Origin: Limnoperna fortunei
Lineage: Eukaryota > Mollusca > Bivalvia > Mytilida > Modiolidae
DNA length: 64,000 nucleotides
Assembly: GCA_944474755.1 (NCBI GenBank)
Contig: OX104117.1
Span: 43,789,222-43,853,221 of the forward strand
Reading direction: 5' to 3'
Below are positions 10,393 through 22,009 of this stretch, piece after piece; positions within the stretch are counted from its first letter, which is position 1, and every line of letters starts with the position of its first letter. The notes under the pieces are model-generated. The model had not been told where the DNA came from. It did not search any database and worked only from the letters and a program-made list of their open reading frames with translations. Made by a program: the position numbers and the translations under genes.

Positions 10393-10730
10393 GTGGTAAC
10401 GTCATCGAGTGAACGTAATGCGGATAGTTCTGGTGCTAATAAGCGACGATTTGCAGATAATACTAACTTGGAAATTAATGAAATCAGTAAGAAAAGAGAT
10501 CCTGTCAACACTCGCAAATCGAAAGAGCAAGCGATTATTTTTTTTCCAAATATTTACTTGAAACGGATATGTCAGTTAGTTTGGAAATGGCGGACCCTCA
10601 GGAATTAGACTCATATCTTTGTAAATTTTATGCATTAGCAAGGTCTGAGGATGGGACATTATACAAGAAATAATCAATGCAAACATTTCGTCATGGATTA
10701 TGTTGATATATTACCGATTTTGAGAAATAA
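10393..10730 (+). pseudogene. Broken Crypton/DUF3504-like (KCTD1/ZMYM-type) fragment
   Basis: The first frame begins with ATG at 10393 and gives a polar, Lys/Arg/Asn-rich N-terminus. Around the T run at 10538-10545 the sense frame shifts. The new frame then reads a segment with ELDSYLCKFYALAR, SEDGTLYKK, a TAA stop at about 10671, and a continuing QTFRHGL. This E-L-D-x-x-L-x-x-F-Y-x-x-x-R-x-x-D-G-x-x-Y pattern is the conserved start of the DUF3504 domain found in proteins derived from Crypton tyrosine-recombinase transposons. Expected downstream recombinase regions are absent. The frameshift plus stops make it a pseudogene or transposon relic. Family assignment is from memory of the motif. 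Confidence 0.6.
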
Positions 10731-11330
10731 ATATTATGAAAGACAGATACTTTCGGGAATAAATAAAAAACTTGTATATTCCATTTTATGACTCAATGAA
10801 TTATGTAATAAAACAATCACTACACTCGAACTCGATCAATATTAGGTTTTATGGAGCAGGGTAGAATAATATTGAACCAACTTCTGTAAGCTATTGTGTA
10901 GGTATTTAAGTTTGCTTCGCGCATTTAATGTAATTACAATTAGCAGCTCATCTTGATTTCATGATAGACAGCTTGTAAAATTCTAATTTTCTGCTCTATC
11001 CACGTTTCGTATCGATGATCGGTTATTTGTCTGCCTCTCGTAAAACAGAAGTGGCATGCGACAGCCAGTTAAAATTAGATTATATTCTCGAATCCTTGAA
11101 CATGATCCGTACCTTCTATCGCTGATCTGAGTAGTTTTATTTCCTAATTAACTTCCCTTCTGTTATTTAAACAAATATATTACATATTTTATTTACGTCG
11201 TTTAAAACATGTTCGGGTTAGACATTGTTGCACTTTGTTAGTTTTTCGATCGAAGCGTAAGGAAGGCGGCCATGATGATTTGTTTTCCAATGGGCTCCAT
11301 ACGGCATAAAAAATATGCTTTATGTATAGG
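10731..11330. other. Unrecognised AT-rich stretch
   Basis: No gene or repeat recognised on either strand. Confidence 0.4.
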
Positions 11331-11416
11331 TATAATAGCCTGATGTATACGGCTGTAGACGTATAATAGCCTGATGTATACGGCTGTAGACGTATAATAG
11401 CCTGATGTATACGGCT
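11331..11416 (+). repeat. 31-bp tandem repeat, ~2.8 units
   Basis: ATAATAGCCTGATGTATACG begins at 11332, 11363 and 11394, a 31-bp period with no differences between units. Confidence 0.9.
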
Positions 11417-11419
11417 TGC

Positions 11420-12190
11420 TAGCCAATCATTATCCTAGTTTTTTGTGAGCTATATAATATAAAATGAAATGTTTTGTAAAAAACTGTTTTAAGAAATATT
11501 CTCGTGAAAACAAATTTTCACTAGTATTTCTAACACTTTTTTTGTATCGATCTGGAATACGCTTTTAATAAAACTGCCTGATATTTATTATCCAATATGT
11601 TTCTAATAACACTGCCCGATATTTATTATCCCTTTCAACAATGCTCATAAAGTTTCTTTATTTTCTAAAATGTCAATTATATGCTTCCATTTAAATTTAT
11701 TGCTTTACTGACACGCCAACTTTGTGATTTACTCATGATAGTAAGTTTATGCGTTTTTTTTAAATACACCTACACTTTGCGATAAAAGTGATGTAAACAA
11801 CATTGAAAGTAAATCGTTTTACTAGTATTGCACTTGCAAAGCAGTGAATTAACAACATTTACGCCGTTCAAAAACACCTACAAAATGGAAAATTTTTACT
11901 AGTCAAGTAAATTTGTCAACATAACATGTATGGTTTTAACTACTTTTGGAAAACATTTCATTGTAATTAAGTTTCAATCTAGTTTATACGGATTAGACAA
12001 ATACTTTTAAACTTCATATTTAAACATAAACGTTTGGTACAAATTACTACTATTAAGTCAAAATTTAGATCTTTAGTAGATGGTTGCGCTCACAGCATTC
12101 ATTGGTTATTCATAAATTGAAAACGCGTGCAGGTTGCAATGCATTTCCAAATAGGTACCAATGGTTTTCAAAACACATATCTTCAGAAGT
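11420..12190. other. Unrecognised AT-rich stretch
   Basis: Two short near-repeats (CTGCCTGATATTTATTATCC and CTGCCCGATATTTATTATCC, about 46 bp apart near 11574 and 11620) are seen. No gene was recognised. Confidence 0.4.
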
Positions 12191-12199
12191 AAAAACAGT

Positions 12200-12755
12200 T
12201 AAAATTTAAAAAAAAAACTGTGCTCACTATTGATACCCCCCGCTTCATGATTTCTTCAAAAATGCACGTGTTCTTACTTATGAACTTGAAACTTAATTGT
12301 CTAGGAACAGTTGCAGATAAAACATGGGAACCCCAACCCCTTCCCCAGCTCAAAGAATAGCAATGTCCATTTTTTTCTGTGGGAAAACCCAAATATCATT
12401 CCGATCAAAATGTTAAATATCAGGTGCACAATGGTGCTATGTGACAAAGATTCTGTTTAATTAAGTTTCATCGAATTCCATTCGGTGGTGTAGGAGGAGT
12501 TGCACATAAGAGATGGGTATCCCCTTATGCCAATGACAATGTCCATGTTATTCTATGGGAAACCCCAAATAGCATTCCGATCAGAATGTTAAATATCTAC
12601 TGCACAATGGCACGATGTGACAAGGATTCTGTGTAAGTTTCATCAAATTCCATTCAGTGGTGTAGGAAGAGTTGCAAATAAGAGAAAGTGTAACGGAAGG
12701 ACAGACGGACGGACGGTCACCCCCATCACAATATAACCCCCCCCCCCCCCAAGCT
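12200..12755 (+). repeat. Two ~176-bp repeat units plus GGAC tract and poly-C
   Basis: CAATGTCCAT at 12361 and 12537 begins two diverged copies (ATTCCGATCA, then AATGTTAAATATC, then a CACAATGG block). They are followed by a GGACGGACGG stretch and a C run near 12737. The order unit, short GGAC repeat, poly-C resembles the 3' end of a dispersed element. Confidence 0.65.
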
Positions 12756-14070
12756 AATGGCTACCATTTCCTGTCAGCAGAGATGTAAGCACTTTATTCA
12801 AGCCAAACAGCATATGGTCACACGGCAAAAATTGAACTGTAATGCGGTTGTTATGAAAGCTTACAAGTTCTGCACCATTGGCGTAGCAGCCGGTACGGCA
12901 GGTACGGCTTCCGCCGTTCCAATAAGTTTTGCAGGTAAGGCATGCCGTACCAATAATTTTCAGAAATAAAAAATAAATAAAATATTGCTCACGAAACCTA
13001 TCTTTTAAGACCTGAGATTAAGTGCTAGGAAATCGCCAGAATGAAGGATTTTGCACTATTTACCCCGAGGCTCCAGGGCCCTTAAGCGGCCCCCGAAGCC
13101 CCTGCCGTTTTTGTTCACTGAATCATACTACTAAAATAGATTTTCTGTCACGCATCTATAAACATTGTCTGCACAAGTTGTTAAATATATATATAATGGC
13201 TAAATATCGTGCTTGGTAGGTCTGGAATGTTTTAATTGAACTGTTGTTATTGTCTTTATCAGATTAAAAATAGCAAAAAGTAAAGTTTTCATTTTTGCTA
13301 CATTTGTTAATAAATATTTCTTACCAAAATTTAAATTCAAAGAACAAGAGAGGAAACTTTATAAACGAACTATTTTAGCATGCGACGGTCACATTCGAAG
13401 GCGATGGGCATTCTACCGCAAAAATATTGTTTGCTTGTGGACATTTGAGCGCAAATTCAAGTGAACGACAGGGGCGAATATAGACTAGTTACAATGTAGA
13501 TTTACAAAAATAACTAAAAGAGTTAGAGGGCATGCCCCAAACCCCGCGGAAAATTTGCAGATTATTGAGGTGCTTTATTTTGTACTGAATATGGACAGTT
13601 TATTGATTTCAACAGAGACAAGTAATTGTAATTATATGTCTCTGATTGCAGAGATACATTACATTTTTGTTTGTCAAAATCACGTGGATTCCGCGCCGTG
13701 TACTCGTGTATATCCAGCTGCGCCCCTGGACGATGGGTACAATATTTATGGACGCTTGGGCGAAAACTATTGAAAGCTCACGTGAAATGCAATGAAATTG
13801 TATATTATTCCATCCTCTTTTTTTTACTAGAACCGCAATTATTTTACTAAACCTTCATGCTTTTGATACAGACTGAGCACAGAATCACTCTAAACAGTAA
13901 TACACTGCGTATAAATTCGGACCAGAAACTAACGAAGGGAAAAAGTATAATAAATGACGAATTAAGATAAAGAGTCGACAAAGAAGATAAATCAGGTGAT
14001 ATTGTGTTTTAAAGCCCCACCCCCACACCAAAAAAAAAACAACTTAAGACTTAAGACGACTCTAGTATGA
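12756..14070. other. Repeat-like, low-value intergenic DNA
   Basis: Small internal repetitions occur (GGTACGGC pairs near 12890-12910). Two segments, 13050-13110 and 13530-13560, have the GGCCC/CCCCGAAGCCCC composition of older dispersed repeats. No open frame resembles a protein I know. Confidence 0.35.
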
Positions 14071-14074
14071 GAGT

Positions 14075-14247
14075 AGACTAAACGCAAATGGCGGATAGCT
14101 GTGATCGGATATTGAAGCTAGACCGTCTAAAATCAGAACAGAACTGCAGACGTTGATCGAAGACTAAACGCAAATGGCGGATAGCTGTGATCGGATATTG
14201 AAGCTAGACCGTCTAATATCAGAACAGAACTGCAGACATTGATCGAA
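14075..14247 (+). repeat. 86-bp tandem duplication
   Basis: AGACTAAACGCAAATGGCGG starts at 14075 and again at 14161. The two 86-bp units differ at only a couple of positions. Confidence 0.9.
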
Positions 14248-14249
14248 GA

Positions 14250-16750
14250 TATTTTATCAAAAGTTGACATTCTGAAGCGAAATCAACGTACATATAGCGA
14301 AGAAAGACTCGATCTGCACTGCTAAAACTTGCCGTGGACACTCACGAGAACTAATCAAAATTGAAAATTAAAACTGGCAAATGAATTAGAATTCCTTGGT
14401 ATGAATGACACAAAAAAAACGACATGAAAATATTTTGCAGCAAAAAAACTTCAAATATATATTTATTTTTAAAAGATATTTATTTATAGCAGAAACCTTT
14501 AAGCGCTGTTCTAAATTCTCTGAACAGCTATATATACAGTGCATGGATACAAAAATTGACACTTTATTCAATTGCTATTCATATTGTTGTCTGGAAAGTC
14601 GAGAACTGTTAAAGACATAATTGCAGTTGGGTTAACGATGTGATGATGATAATTTAACATTCAAACCAGAGTCTGTCTGAGTAGATTTTTAGAGATTTGT
14701 TTTCAAATATTGTTGTAAAAAGTTACACGTTTAACCTTTCACAATCTTGGCAGTAGCGAATACTAGCTGACATTTAGTCCAAGTCAGCGAATCAGAAATC
14801 GGTAAGTGGCACAAGTCCGCCGTTGTGCTTTCGTTTCTTAGTGCCAGTGAAGTGGCTGATTCATTGGTGAAAGATTATATGTCCATTATTCCATCTGAAA
14901 GTTGTTTCTTTAATTTGCAGATTATCTAACTGACATTTACATAACCATGAATTCACAATTACCTCCTCAATGTGTACAGAGGTACGATGAAAAACGTAGA
15001 AATAACGGAGCCAAATTGTTCCATTTTCATGTAAAGGAATAATGATACTTCAGTCATGGAACTTATATGTTTATTGATGTTGCATTAACGTATGAGGTAA
15101 TTGGTATAGTCAATAAGAAAATACAATTTTTGCACTTAAATTTCCATGTTTCTTAAACGTCCATAGCCATTTTATCGTTAATCTATGATTATGACCCATA
15201 ATCTAAGACGTGGTTGGATAACCATATATTTGATTTTAACTAGTAAAAATAAAATAAAATATTCCATAGTGAGCCGTTTTACAATGTTTAATAAACGTTT
15301 ATGACTTTATGACTGCTAATGTACAGATAAAAGCAGTTCCTATACTATCATTGTTAGATGATATAATATGTCTGTCACATGTTTATTTTCAATTCTGTTA
15401 ATATACATGTTAAATATATTTATGAAAGTTATTTCGAAAGAAAACTCTTTCGGAAATTTAATGACGGAAAAACTACATAGATGTTCATAAGACATAAAGA
15501 ATGTTTAAGTTGGAAGAATATTTTGTAAGGTGTATATCTAAATTCAACTTAAATGTTTAATTGAGACTAATTGTCCTGCATCTTAATGTCTGTTACTGTG
15601 TCTTTATGTTGGTCCTCGCACGGTGACATTTTTCTTGATCGATCGCCCACTTAATGGCAGAAAAAAACACAATATTTTAGAAGAACATTTAGAAAATTGA
15701 ATATATTTACAACTGATTAACGATTTCTGAAATAAACAGTTTCCATTAAATTATCACTTATTCAAAGAAACATTTGACGTACTGCACGATGCCATTTGCG
15801 TCATTCATTCACAGTAAATTATATGTATTTCCGCAATTAGTTTGGATTGACTTATATTTTAAACCATGTCTAATTCGTTTCAAAGGAATGACATGTATCT
15901 AAAAATGTTCTGTTTATTCTTTATAACTTGATGCATTTTATAAATTTGAGTATAATTAAGTTTTCATTTTTAAAAAGAAATTTGAACTATCACCTAATAT
16001 TATTTAGTACTCGCATAATATTACCTAATCCATGAAAACTATGTCATCCAATTCTTTGTACACACATTGAAGGGAGCGTCAGCGTCTAACAGCGTTTTAT
16101 GGCAGAAGATTTTTGGAATCCGTATTATTCATAAAACCATGCATTTTTAAGAGATATTTTTTAATGTGCACATTAAGCTTGTACATTTGTATTTCGGTCA
16201 CGTTTTACCACCCATATGTAAATTGTTACATTTGTAATAAGTAATTGTTGCTTATGTAGAAGTGATAATCTCGTTTAATTGTGTCCGTGGCCAATACATT
16301 ACTTTAATTATTAATAGCAACATTAAGTAAGTTTGAATTTTGCTTGTGATTTATTGCCCTCTCTGACGTTTACTGGTTTCGTACGTTTATTGCCTGCAGA
16401 TTTGAAAACACTTACAAAGGTATAATCTGACAGGCGAATACAATTTGAATTTATGATGTAGTTTAAAATTACAGTAAGCTGAAAATCAATTGGAGCGAAA
16501 AATCACACTTTAACTTGCCTCGAGAAATACAGAATTAGTTCGAGTGTAAGAGTAGTGAATAATTAAAAGCGTCTGTAAAATAAGACTCAAAAAAGAAAAA
16601 AATAATAATCACCAACTCAGATTCTGGGCAACCGAAATACATAACCGACTTGTTGATGTACAAATTGGTAATATAAATCTGAATTATCGTTCAGTTCGTG
16701 AATATTTTAAATATTTTGCTATACTATATTTCAATCGACATATGAAGTTT
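14250..16750. other. Unrecognised AT-rich stretch
   Basis: No coding or repeat structure was recognised. Open frames up to about 70 codons are random-looking. Confidence 0.4.
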
Positions 16751-16756
16751 AGACAA

Positions 16757-16872
16757 ACTGGGCCCAGAACCATAAACATTTTCTTTGCTGAGAACTTTTT
16801 GTCATGGTAGTTGAGTAAATTCTCATGCTGAGCAAAAAAATTTTACTCAAGGTTTTATGGCGCTGGGCCCTG
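16757..16872. mobile_element. Short palindromic MITE-like element
   Basis: The left end GGGCCCAGAACCATAAA (from 16760) is complementary, with mismatches, to the right end TTTTATGGCGCTGGGCCC (to 16870). An inner inverted pair, TTGAGTAAA and TTTTACTCAA, lies within. The whole ~115 bp can fold as a hairpin. Confidence 0.6.
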
Positions 16873-17565
16873 ATAATATTTCTGGTATAATTATTACATC
16901 TATCGCACTCATTAACGGATTTCGGGGGAGCAGTGTAGTCCTCGCGTGTGTCCGTCCATCCATCCGCATTTCTGTCGCGTGCAAAATTTGCGTCATTACC
17001 TTGAAATTCAAGGTCACCAAAGCGATAGCGAAAAAATCAGTTTATCATTAAGGTTGATAGATAAATTGTCTTTCTATTAATATTTAAATTTAAAACTTTA
17101 CAATCGTTGGTTTCAAATTGATTTCATTTAACCTTTAATCTTTATCGTAATGTGTTATGTTTAAAATAATTGCAATCATTGATGTCATTACCTTGTTGTG
17201 GAAAATAAGAAATCGAATTTTAACTTTTCATCAATTGACGATAATAACTTTTTGAGTGTTTGAGGGACACAATTATTTCATGATGGCAAGATTTAAAATA
17301 GAATAAGAAATAAAATATCAATAAATTACTTACTCATTGTCTGGTAACTATATGATATCACTTATCTGGCTGCGTATTGTCATCCTCTTTTATTTATATT
17401 CCGTTTATTTTTCACACAATAGAGGTTTTTTTAGTGGTATAATAAGTTAATGAACTGTCTTCAGTCATACCCTTATAAGTAAAAGTTGAAACTTTTAAAT
17501 GCTTTTTAATTGCTTATTAATATTAATATTAAATGTATTTCTCCCTCAAAACTACATATTTTACA

Positions 17566-17880
17566 CAGGCTAGGAAATTAATAAGCTTTCATTCAACATT
17601 AAAAATTTGTATGCTCTATATATGCGTGACGAATTCCAATTAGAACATATTTGAGACGCTCCTATTTTTACAGACAATGTCTAATGCTGTGAATGTTGAA
17701 AATACTAAATTGGGTTTTTTTTAGATTACCAAAATTTTATTTTCCAATATGTGGAAAAAAATTTACAACTTTAAAAACGAATTGAATTCATGCAGGAGCC
17801 TACAAACAAAAATCAAAAATTTTTAAACATGCAACCACTATTGACCGAATCGGAACACAACGTATTTATTTACAGTGGCA
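17566..17880 (+). repeat. Dispersed repeat, paired with 19550-19768
   Basis: Shared blocks in the same order: CAGGCTAGRAAATT, TCTAATGCNGTGAATGT, a TACCAAA segment, a GGAAAAA..ACAACTTT segment and ACTATTGACC..TCRGAACACA. The two copies have many indels, so the family is old. Confidence 0.55.
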
Positions 17881-18930
17881 ACCTGTTACTGGTACGCATT
17901 TACTACCGTTATACCTATACCAAATTTATATGAGATAAAAGGTACCAAAAATCCTACAGTAATTACAAAGGCCATATTTGAATTAAAATCAATAAAAGTT
18001 ATATTGGTGTTCAAAGTGTTCTTGAACAATTCTTTATTCTTTAGCCCTGCCCAAGGGAAAGAAATTACGTGTTTAGGTCATCTTGCACTTTTACACAAGA
18101 AAATAATATCAGAGAACCTTTTAAATGCATTTAGTCTTATGTATACTATTGGCCAGTCCAATCTATGCTACCACACCGAGATCTGGTTGACCCCTAAATT
18201 GTTTTAAAGTGGCTTCAAATTAACAAGATGGATGGTGCTTGCTTTTAGAAAAAAAACCTTTAAACAAGTACAAATAAATAAACAAATTTCAATTTAACCT
18301 GTTTTATACCTCCAATTGTTGAGGTATACAAGTACCGATATTTCTGTCGAAGGTTGTTGAGGGCAATAAATTCCACAAAATCCTACTTTATTAAATGAAG
18401 TGGGTTTGTTCTTTTAATTTGGATATTTTAACCCTAATTATTCCTTTACAAACCTTCAGTTGACCAGGTTTTGTTACATCATATATAAAATAATCACTTT
18501 TATAGACAATACATTAAAGGGAAACTTCGCAAAAAAAATGAAAATTTGATATGTTATATTCTTCAGACAAAAAGAAACACTTTTGCCTCTTGATGTTATA
18601 TTTTATTTTCAATGGTTTAGTTTCTACATTGAATTTACCGTGTAAAAAATGCACTTATGGAGGTCCGTCATCTTGTCACTATCTCGTCACTAGATGGCGA
18701 TCCTAGAGATCACTTGACATCCAAATACCTTAACGTCGCCGTATAATAATAAACGCGAAACGGTCAATAACAGAAGGTTGGACTATAAGACGAGGTTCTG
18801 GCAAGATTACGTTTCGTATTCCTGATCCAGGGACATTCTATACTAATATAGATGTAAAAAACACTAAGAATTTCTGTAGTGGGAATTAGACAATACTTTC
18901 GTTTTGAGTACCTCATAAGAGGTACAACAA
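17881..18930. other. Unrecognised stretch with a 110-codon open frame
   Basis: An ATG-initiated plus-strand frame runs 17875-18207. It starts at the edge of an old dispersed repeat, has no known motif and no protein-like periodicity, and is judged to be chance. Two small PolyA-rich blocks near 18520 look like repeat debris. Confidence 0.35.
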
Positions 18931-18939
18931 TCTATGAAC

Positions 18940-19497
18940 AAAATAACCTTTGATGTACTTATTATTCCATATTTTACCTTTTTATTACGAACATCCAGTA
19001 GAAAAAATTAGATACGATAACCTGTCCATGTTGTATACTATGCCCCTGTTGTTTAGTTGTTACAAACCGTCGTTGACTTGTGCTACGGAAATTTTACATA
19101 AAAAATCAGCCTTTTCGTTTCTAAAAAGGGACCAAGCGTTGTTTACAAATGTTCGTTTGCTTTCGTGACGTTCAATGGTATTCGGACAAACCGCGAGACT
19201 TTTCCCGCTTTAACTTCAGACGAAATCACCCGAAAGATTTCGAATAGGCAACAATCGATTGTTCCTAAAGTACACTTCCGTTCTAATTAAGGTAAAATTT
19301 TAGTATGGAAAATCGCCCCCATCAAAATTTTAAAACGGCCATTTTTCAAAACGCTGAATATCTCGAGCAAATAATTGTTGATTTCAAAAAAGTACCCTTC
19401 TTGATCTACAAAATGAGCATAAGCTGAACCATGCGCGGTAAGCAGTGTTCATTTGTAACAAAAACCCTCACCACAATACGTCAACACTTACTATAGA
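18940..19497 (+). mobile_element. Dispersed TIR-element family, 5'-incomplete copy
   Basis: It matches the 5.2-5.6 and 32.6-32.9 kb copies in order: TTATTCCATATTTTACCTTT, TGTTTACAAAYGTTCGTYTG, CTTCCGTTC, and AGCATAAGCTGAACC with GCGGTAAGCAG. The right end, ACGTCAACACTTACTATAG, matches the terminal inverted repeat seen intact at 32426-32927. The left terminal repeat is not visible. Confidence 0.6.
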
Positions 19498-19549
19498 GTT
19501 GGCCAAGTCGAAAATATAAGCTTTTCTGTGTTAACATTGATTATCTTTT

Positions 19550-19768
19550 TCCAGGCTAGAAAATTTAACATTACAAATATATGACATCAAAGGTTGGAAA
19601 ATTTTGAGATGATCCCACATGCAATTTCTAATGCAGTGAATGTATTGTTTTTAAAATTACCAAACTTTAACTCGCAATAGCTTGGAAAAACTACAACTTT
19701 TTAAATTGTAAACATTTAACTATTATTGACCCCAATCAGAACACAGGGTAGGTATTCACTGGTGTACT
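19550..19768 (+). repeat. Dispersed repeat, paired with 17566-17880
   Basis: Diverged second copy, in the same orientation, of the block described at 17566-17880. Confidence 0.55.
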
Positions 19769-19888
19769 TACATAATAGAAATGCAAAAAAAATGTTGTTT
19801 CAAGTGTATGTTTGGGTAAGTTTGGGTAAAATGTCACACCGTACTTAATATAGGGTAGACATTTACATATATTTTACACATATATCTA

Positions 19889-20156
19889 GGGGGTCTCGGT
19901 GGCCGAGTGGTCAAGGTAGTTCGTCTACTATTGATCACGTGGTTTGTCAACACTGAGATTGCGGGATCGATTCTCACTAGAGGCAGGGTGTACTCCACTC
20001 CAATCTTAATTGACAAAGATTGCCTGTTTTCCTACCGCAGGTCGGGGGTTTTCTCCGGGTACTAAGGCTTCCTCCCCCAATAAAAACTGGACGCCGTGAT
20101 ATAGCTGAAAAATTGCTGAAAGTGGCGTTAAACACCATCAAACAAACAAACAAACA
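19889..20156 (+). mobile_element. Complete tRNA-derived SINE, RUDI-like V-SINE
   Basis: The 5' head has a polymerase III A box TGGCCGAGTGG, as in tRNA-Ser, and a B-box-like GGGATCGATTCTC. The body contains GTTTTCTCCGGGTACT and CCCCCAATAAAAACTGGACG. The 3' end, GCTGAAAGTGGCGTTAAACA, runs into an (AAAC)n tail. It is flanked by a perfect 13-bp target-site duplication, ACACATATATCTA, at 19876-19888 and 20154-20166. Layout and ends match the molluscan RUDI family as I recall it. The head would drive polymerase III transcription; mobilisation needs a partner LINE. Confidence 0.85.
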
Positions 20157-20654
20157 CATATATCTAAACTCTCACCCACCCTTAAATGAAAAGAATAAAG
20201 ATCAAATCATCCTCCCTTGGGACGATGTGGTCAAATTGATTCATAAACTTCTAATACCAAGTTTATTTGTTATTGAAGGCACATTTTTGTATAAACAGTT
20301 ATGCACAAGAACTGCATTTCATAAATATTATATAACAGAATTGGAATGCAATAGGATTGAACATAACTCATAGTTATTAGCCTTCATTTGATATTGTAAG
20401 CCCTAATCTCTTACGCTGATAAGGAACTAATAACTTAACAAATTATGTAACATAAATAATCTTCTTTATGAGAAGAAATGTGAAAAGTAATTGAATATTT
20501 ACTTCCAGTCTCGGGAAAGAAATGTGATCAAGGTCACAGTCTAGGAAAGTGTAATGAATACGAATAGAGATAATGGATTGGGTGAAATTGGATGAAGAAT
20601 TAGTTTTTATAACAGCGTGTTCGTCTTGAACGTATGGTTTTGTCAAACAAAGAG

Positions 20655-21058
20655 CAATTGCTCTTTACCACTGAGACCATACTGTGAGGTTTCACAGCGC
20701 TCGACTCGCAGAGCTGCACAGTGCGTCGGATAGCGGATAGGCGATGCCCTCCTGTTGAGGGGTTGTCAGGTCATAACACGGAAGGCCTGTCCGCGGACCA
20801 CAGTGCGTAATGTTTTTGGAGAGTGCCACGCTCCTTGTGCAATGATGACCCCTTTGTAGATGGTGATAAGAGTAGGCTTGCTATAAACAGCTTAATTTTC
20901 AGTCCCTACCTAGCTATACCCAGACTTATCTAATGAAATTCAAAATATGTTCCCTTTTGTGCATATTTCCACCATTGATTTATTGTTTGTTAACTGGTTC
21001 TCATCCTGAATATAGCTGAAATACTGCTCGCTGGACGTAAAGCCATCATCCAATCAAT
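20655..21058 (+). mobile_element. Second SINE-like family (ATCA tail), copy 1
   Basis: The 3' end reads CTGAATATAGCTGAAATACTG, then CTCGCTGGACGTAAAGCC, with an AATCAAT-type tail. The same 3' end closes copies at 39842-40160 and 48057-48455 and fragments near 25.3 and 43.0 kb. The 5' part has a GC-rich block (CAGCGCTCGACTCGCAGAGC). I see no convincing tRNA head. Confidence 0.6.
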
Positions 21059-21187
21059 TTCTTTACTCATAACTAAGCAGCAATTGTAGACAATTTGGAA
21101 TAAACCTCTGGTCAGTGTAGGCTGACATGTCTATAATGGGAACAGTTACTTTTCGACTACTTGAAAATTCCTCTAACAGATCAAGCT

Positions 21188-21363
21188 TAATAGGTTCTTT
21201 CATACGTTTTTGGGAAAGACCGGTTGATCTTTCACGAGTGATAGAAATTTTATGTCTTTTCGCGAGTGGAGCGCAGCGTAACGAGCCAAAAGACATAAAA
21301 ATTTCTATCACGAGTGAAAGATCACACGGACTTTCCGAAAAACTTATGTAAGTACCTATTTCT
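21188..21363. mobile_element. 176-bp near-perfect palindrome (MITE)
   Basis: The inner arms GATCTTTCACGAGTGATAGA (21226-) and TCTATCACGAGTGAAAGATC (to 21324) are perfect. The outer arms, with TTCATACGTTTTTGGGAAAG against CTTTCCGAAAAACTTATG, are imperfect. The loop is about CGCGAGTGGAGCGCAGCG. Confidence 0.8.
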
Positions 21364-21600
21364 TCCGTAAACCAACAACTTTCAGATCGCTATAACCTAA
21401 AGACTCTCCATTGTTTTAGACTCCATTGTCTCTGACGTCCAATCAGAACGCCAGAAACAAGAACGTCACACAAGAACGTTGTTATGCTTTCATAGCAACG
21501 TTCTTGTGTCCGTCGTTTTTATTGGATGACACAGCAAGTACAGATTTATGCGCGTGAGCTCATCTGTACCAGAAATCGTCCATTTAGAAATATCAATTTC
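21364..21600 (+). repeat. Dispersed repeat shared with 33400-33720
   Basis: It contains TCCAATCAGAACG, an inverted pair ACAAGAACGTTG/CAACGTTCTTGTG (21471-21509), then TTGGATGA, AGTACAGAT and ATGCGCGTGAGCTCAT. The same series appears at 33610-33710 (TTGGATGATG, GAGTACAGATGAGTGCGCGT). It is non-coding. Confidence 0.6.
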
Positions 21601-21649
21601 TTGTCTAAACTATAGTATAAACATATGAATATTCTGCATATGGGATGCA

Positions 21650-21795
21650 GACTGTTATCCGTAAAATCCCGATAGAAAACACGTAACAACACTTTGTAGG
21701 TTGATGACGTTATCAGAAATTCATAAAATCCCGACGGGATCTTATGCGTAAAATTCCGGTAGAAAATCCGGAACACATTTCTGAACGGTTGATGA
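21650..21795 (+). repeat. Two diverged tandem units
   Basis: GTAAAATCCCGATAGAAAAC..GGTTGATGACGT near 21660 is repeated as GTAAAATTCCGGTAGAAAAT..GGTTGATGACGA near 21747. Confidence 0.6.
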
Positions 21796-21884
21796 CGACA
21801 TAATGATTGACAACTGCGTTTTATATTTTATATATGTGAGACTGTTTGTTATTTGGTTTCTTTTTCCGGTTTTTTTGTTTTTTG

Positions 21885-21948
21885 TATTTTGTTTTTTTTT
21901 TTTTTTTTTTTTTGTTTTGTTTTTTTTTTTTTTTGGGGGGGGGTGCCT
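21885..21948 (+). repeat. Poly-T followed by poly-G tract
   Basis: Long T runs broken by single G bases end in a G run. This is low complexity and prone to assembly error. Confidence 0.9.
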
Positions 21949-22009
21949 TGGTTTATATGAAATCAGAATGTGTTATATTTTTTTCAAATTGCAATCACAT
22001 TAAATATGT

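Noticed and set aside
17875..18207. 110-codon gene
   Set aside because: It overlaps the edge of an old dispersed repeat, has no motif or splice context, and its composition is random-looking.
19889..19980. Functional tRNA-Ser gene
   Set aside because: A and B boxes exist, but the full cloverleaf cannot be formed and the sequence continues into a SINE body with tail and target-site duplication.
21803..22003. Phe-rich small membrane protein
   Set aside because: It is the translation of a poly-T/poly-G tract.
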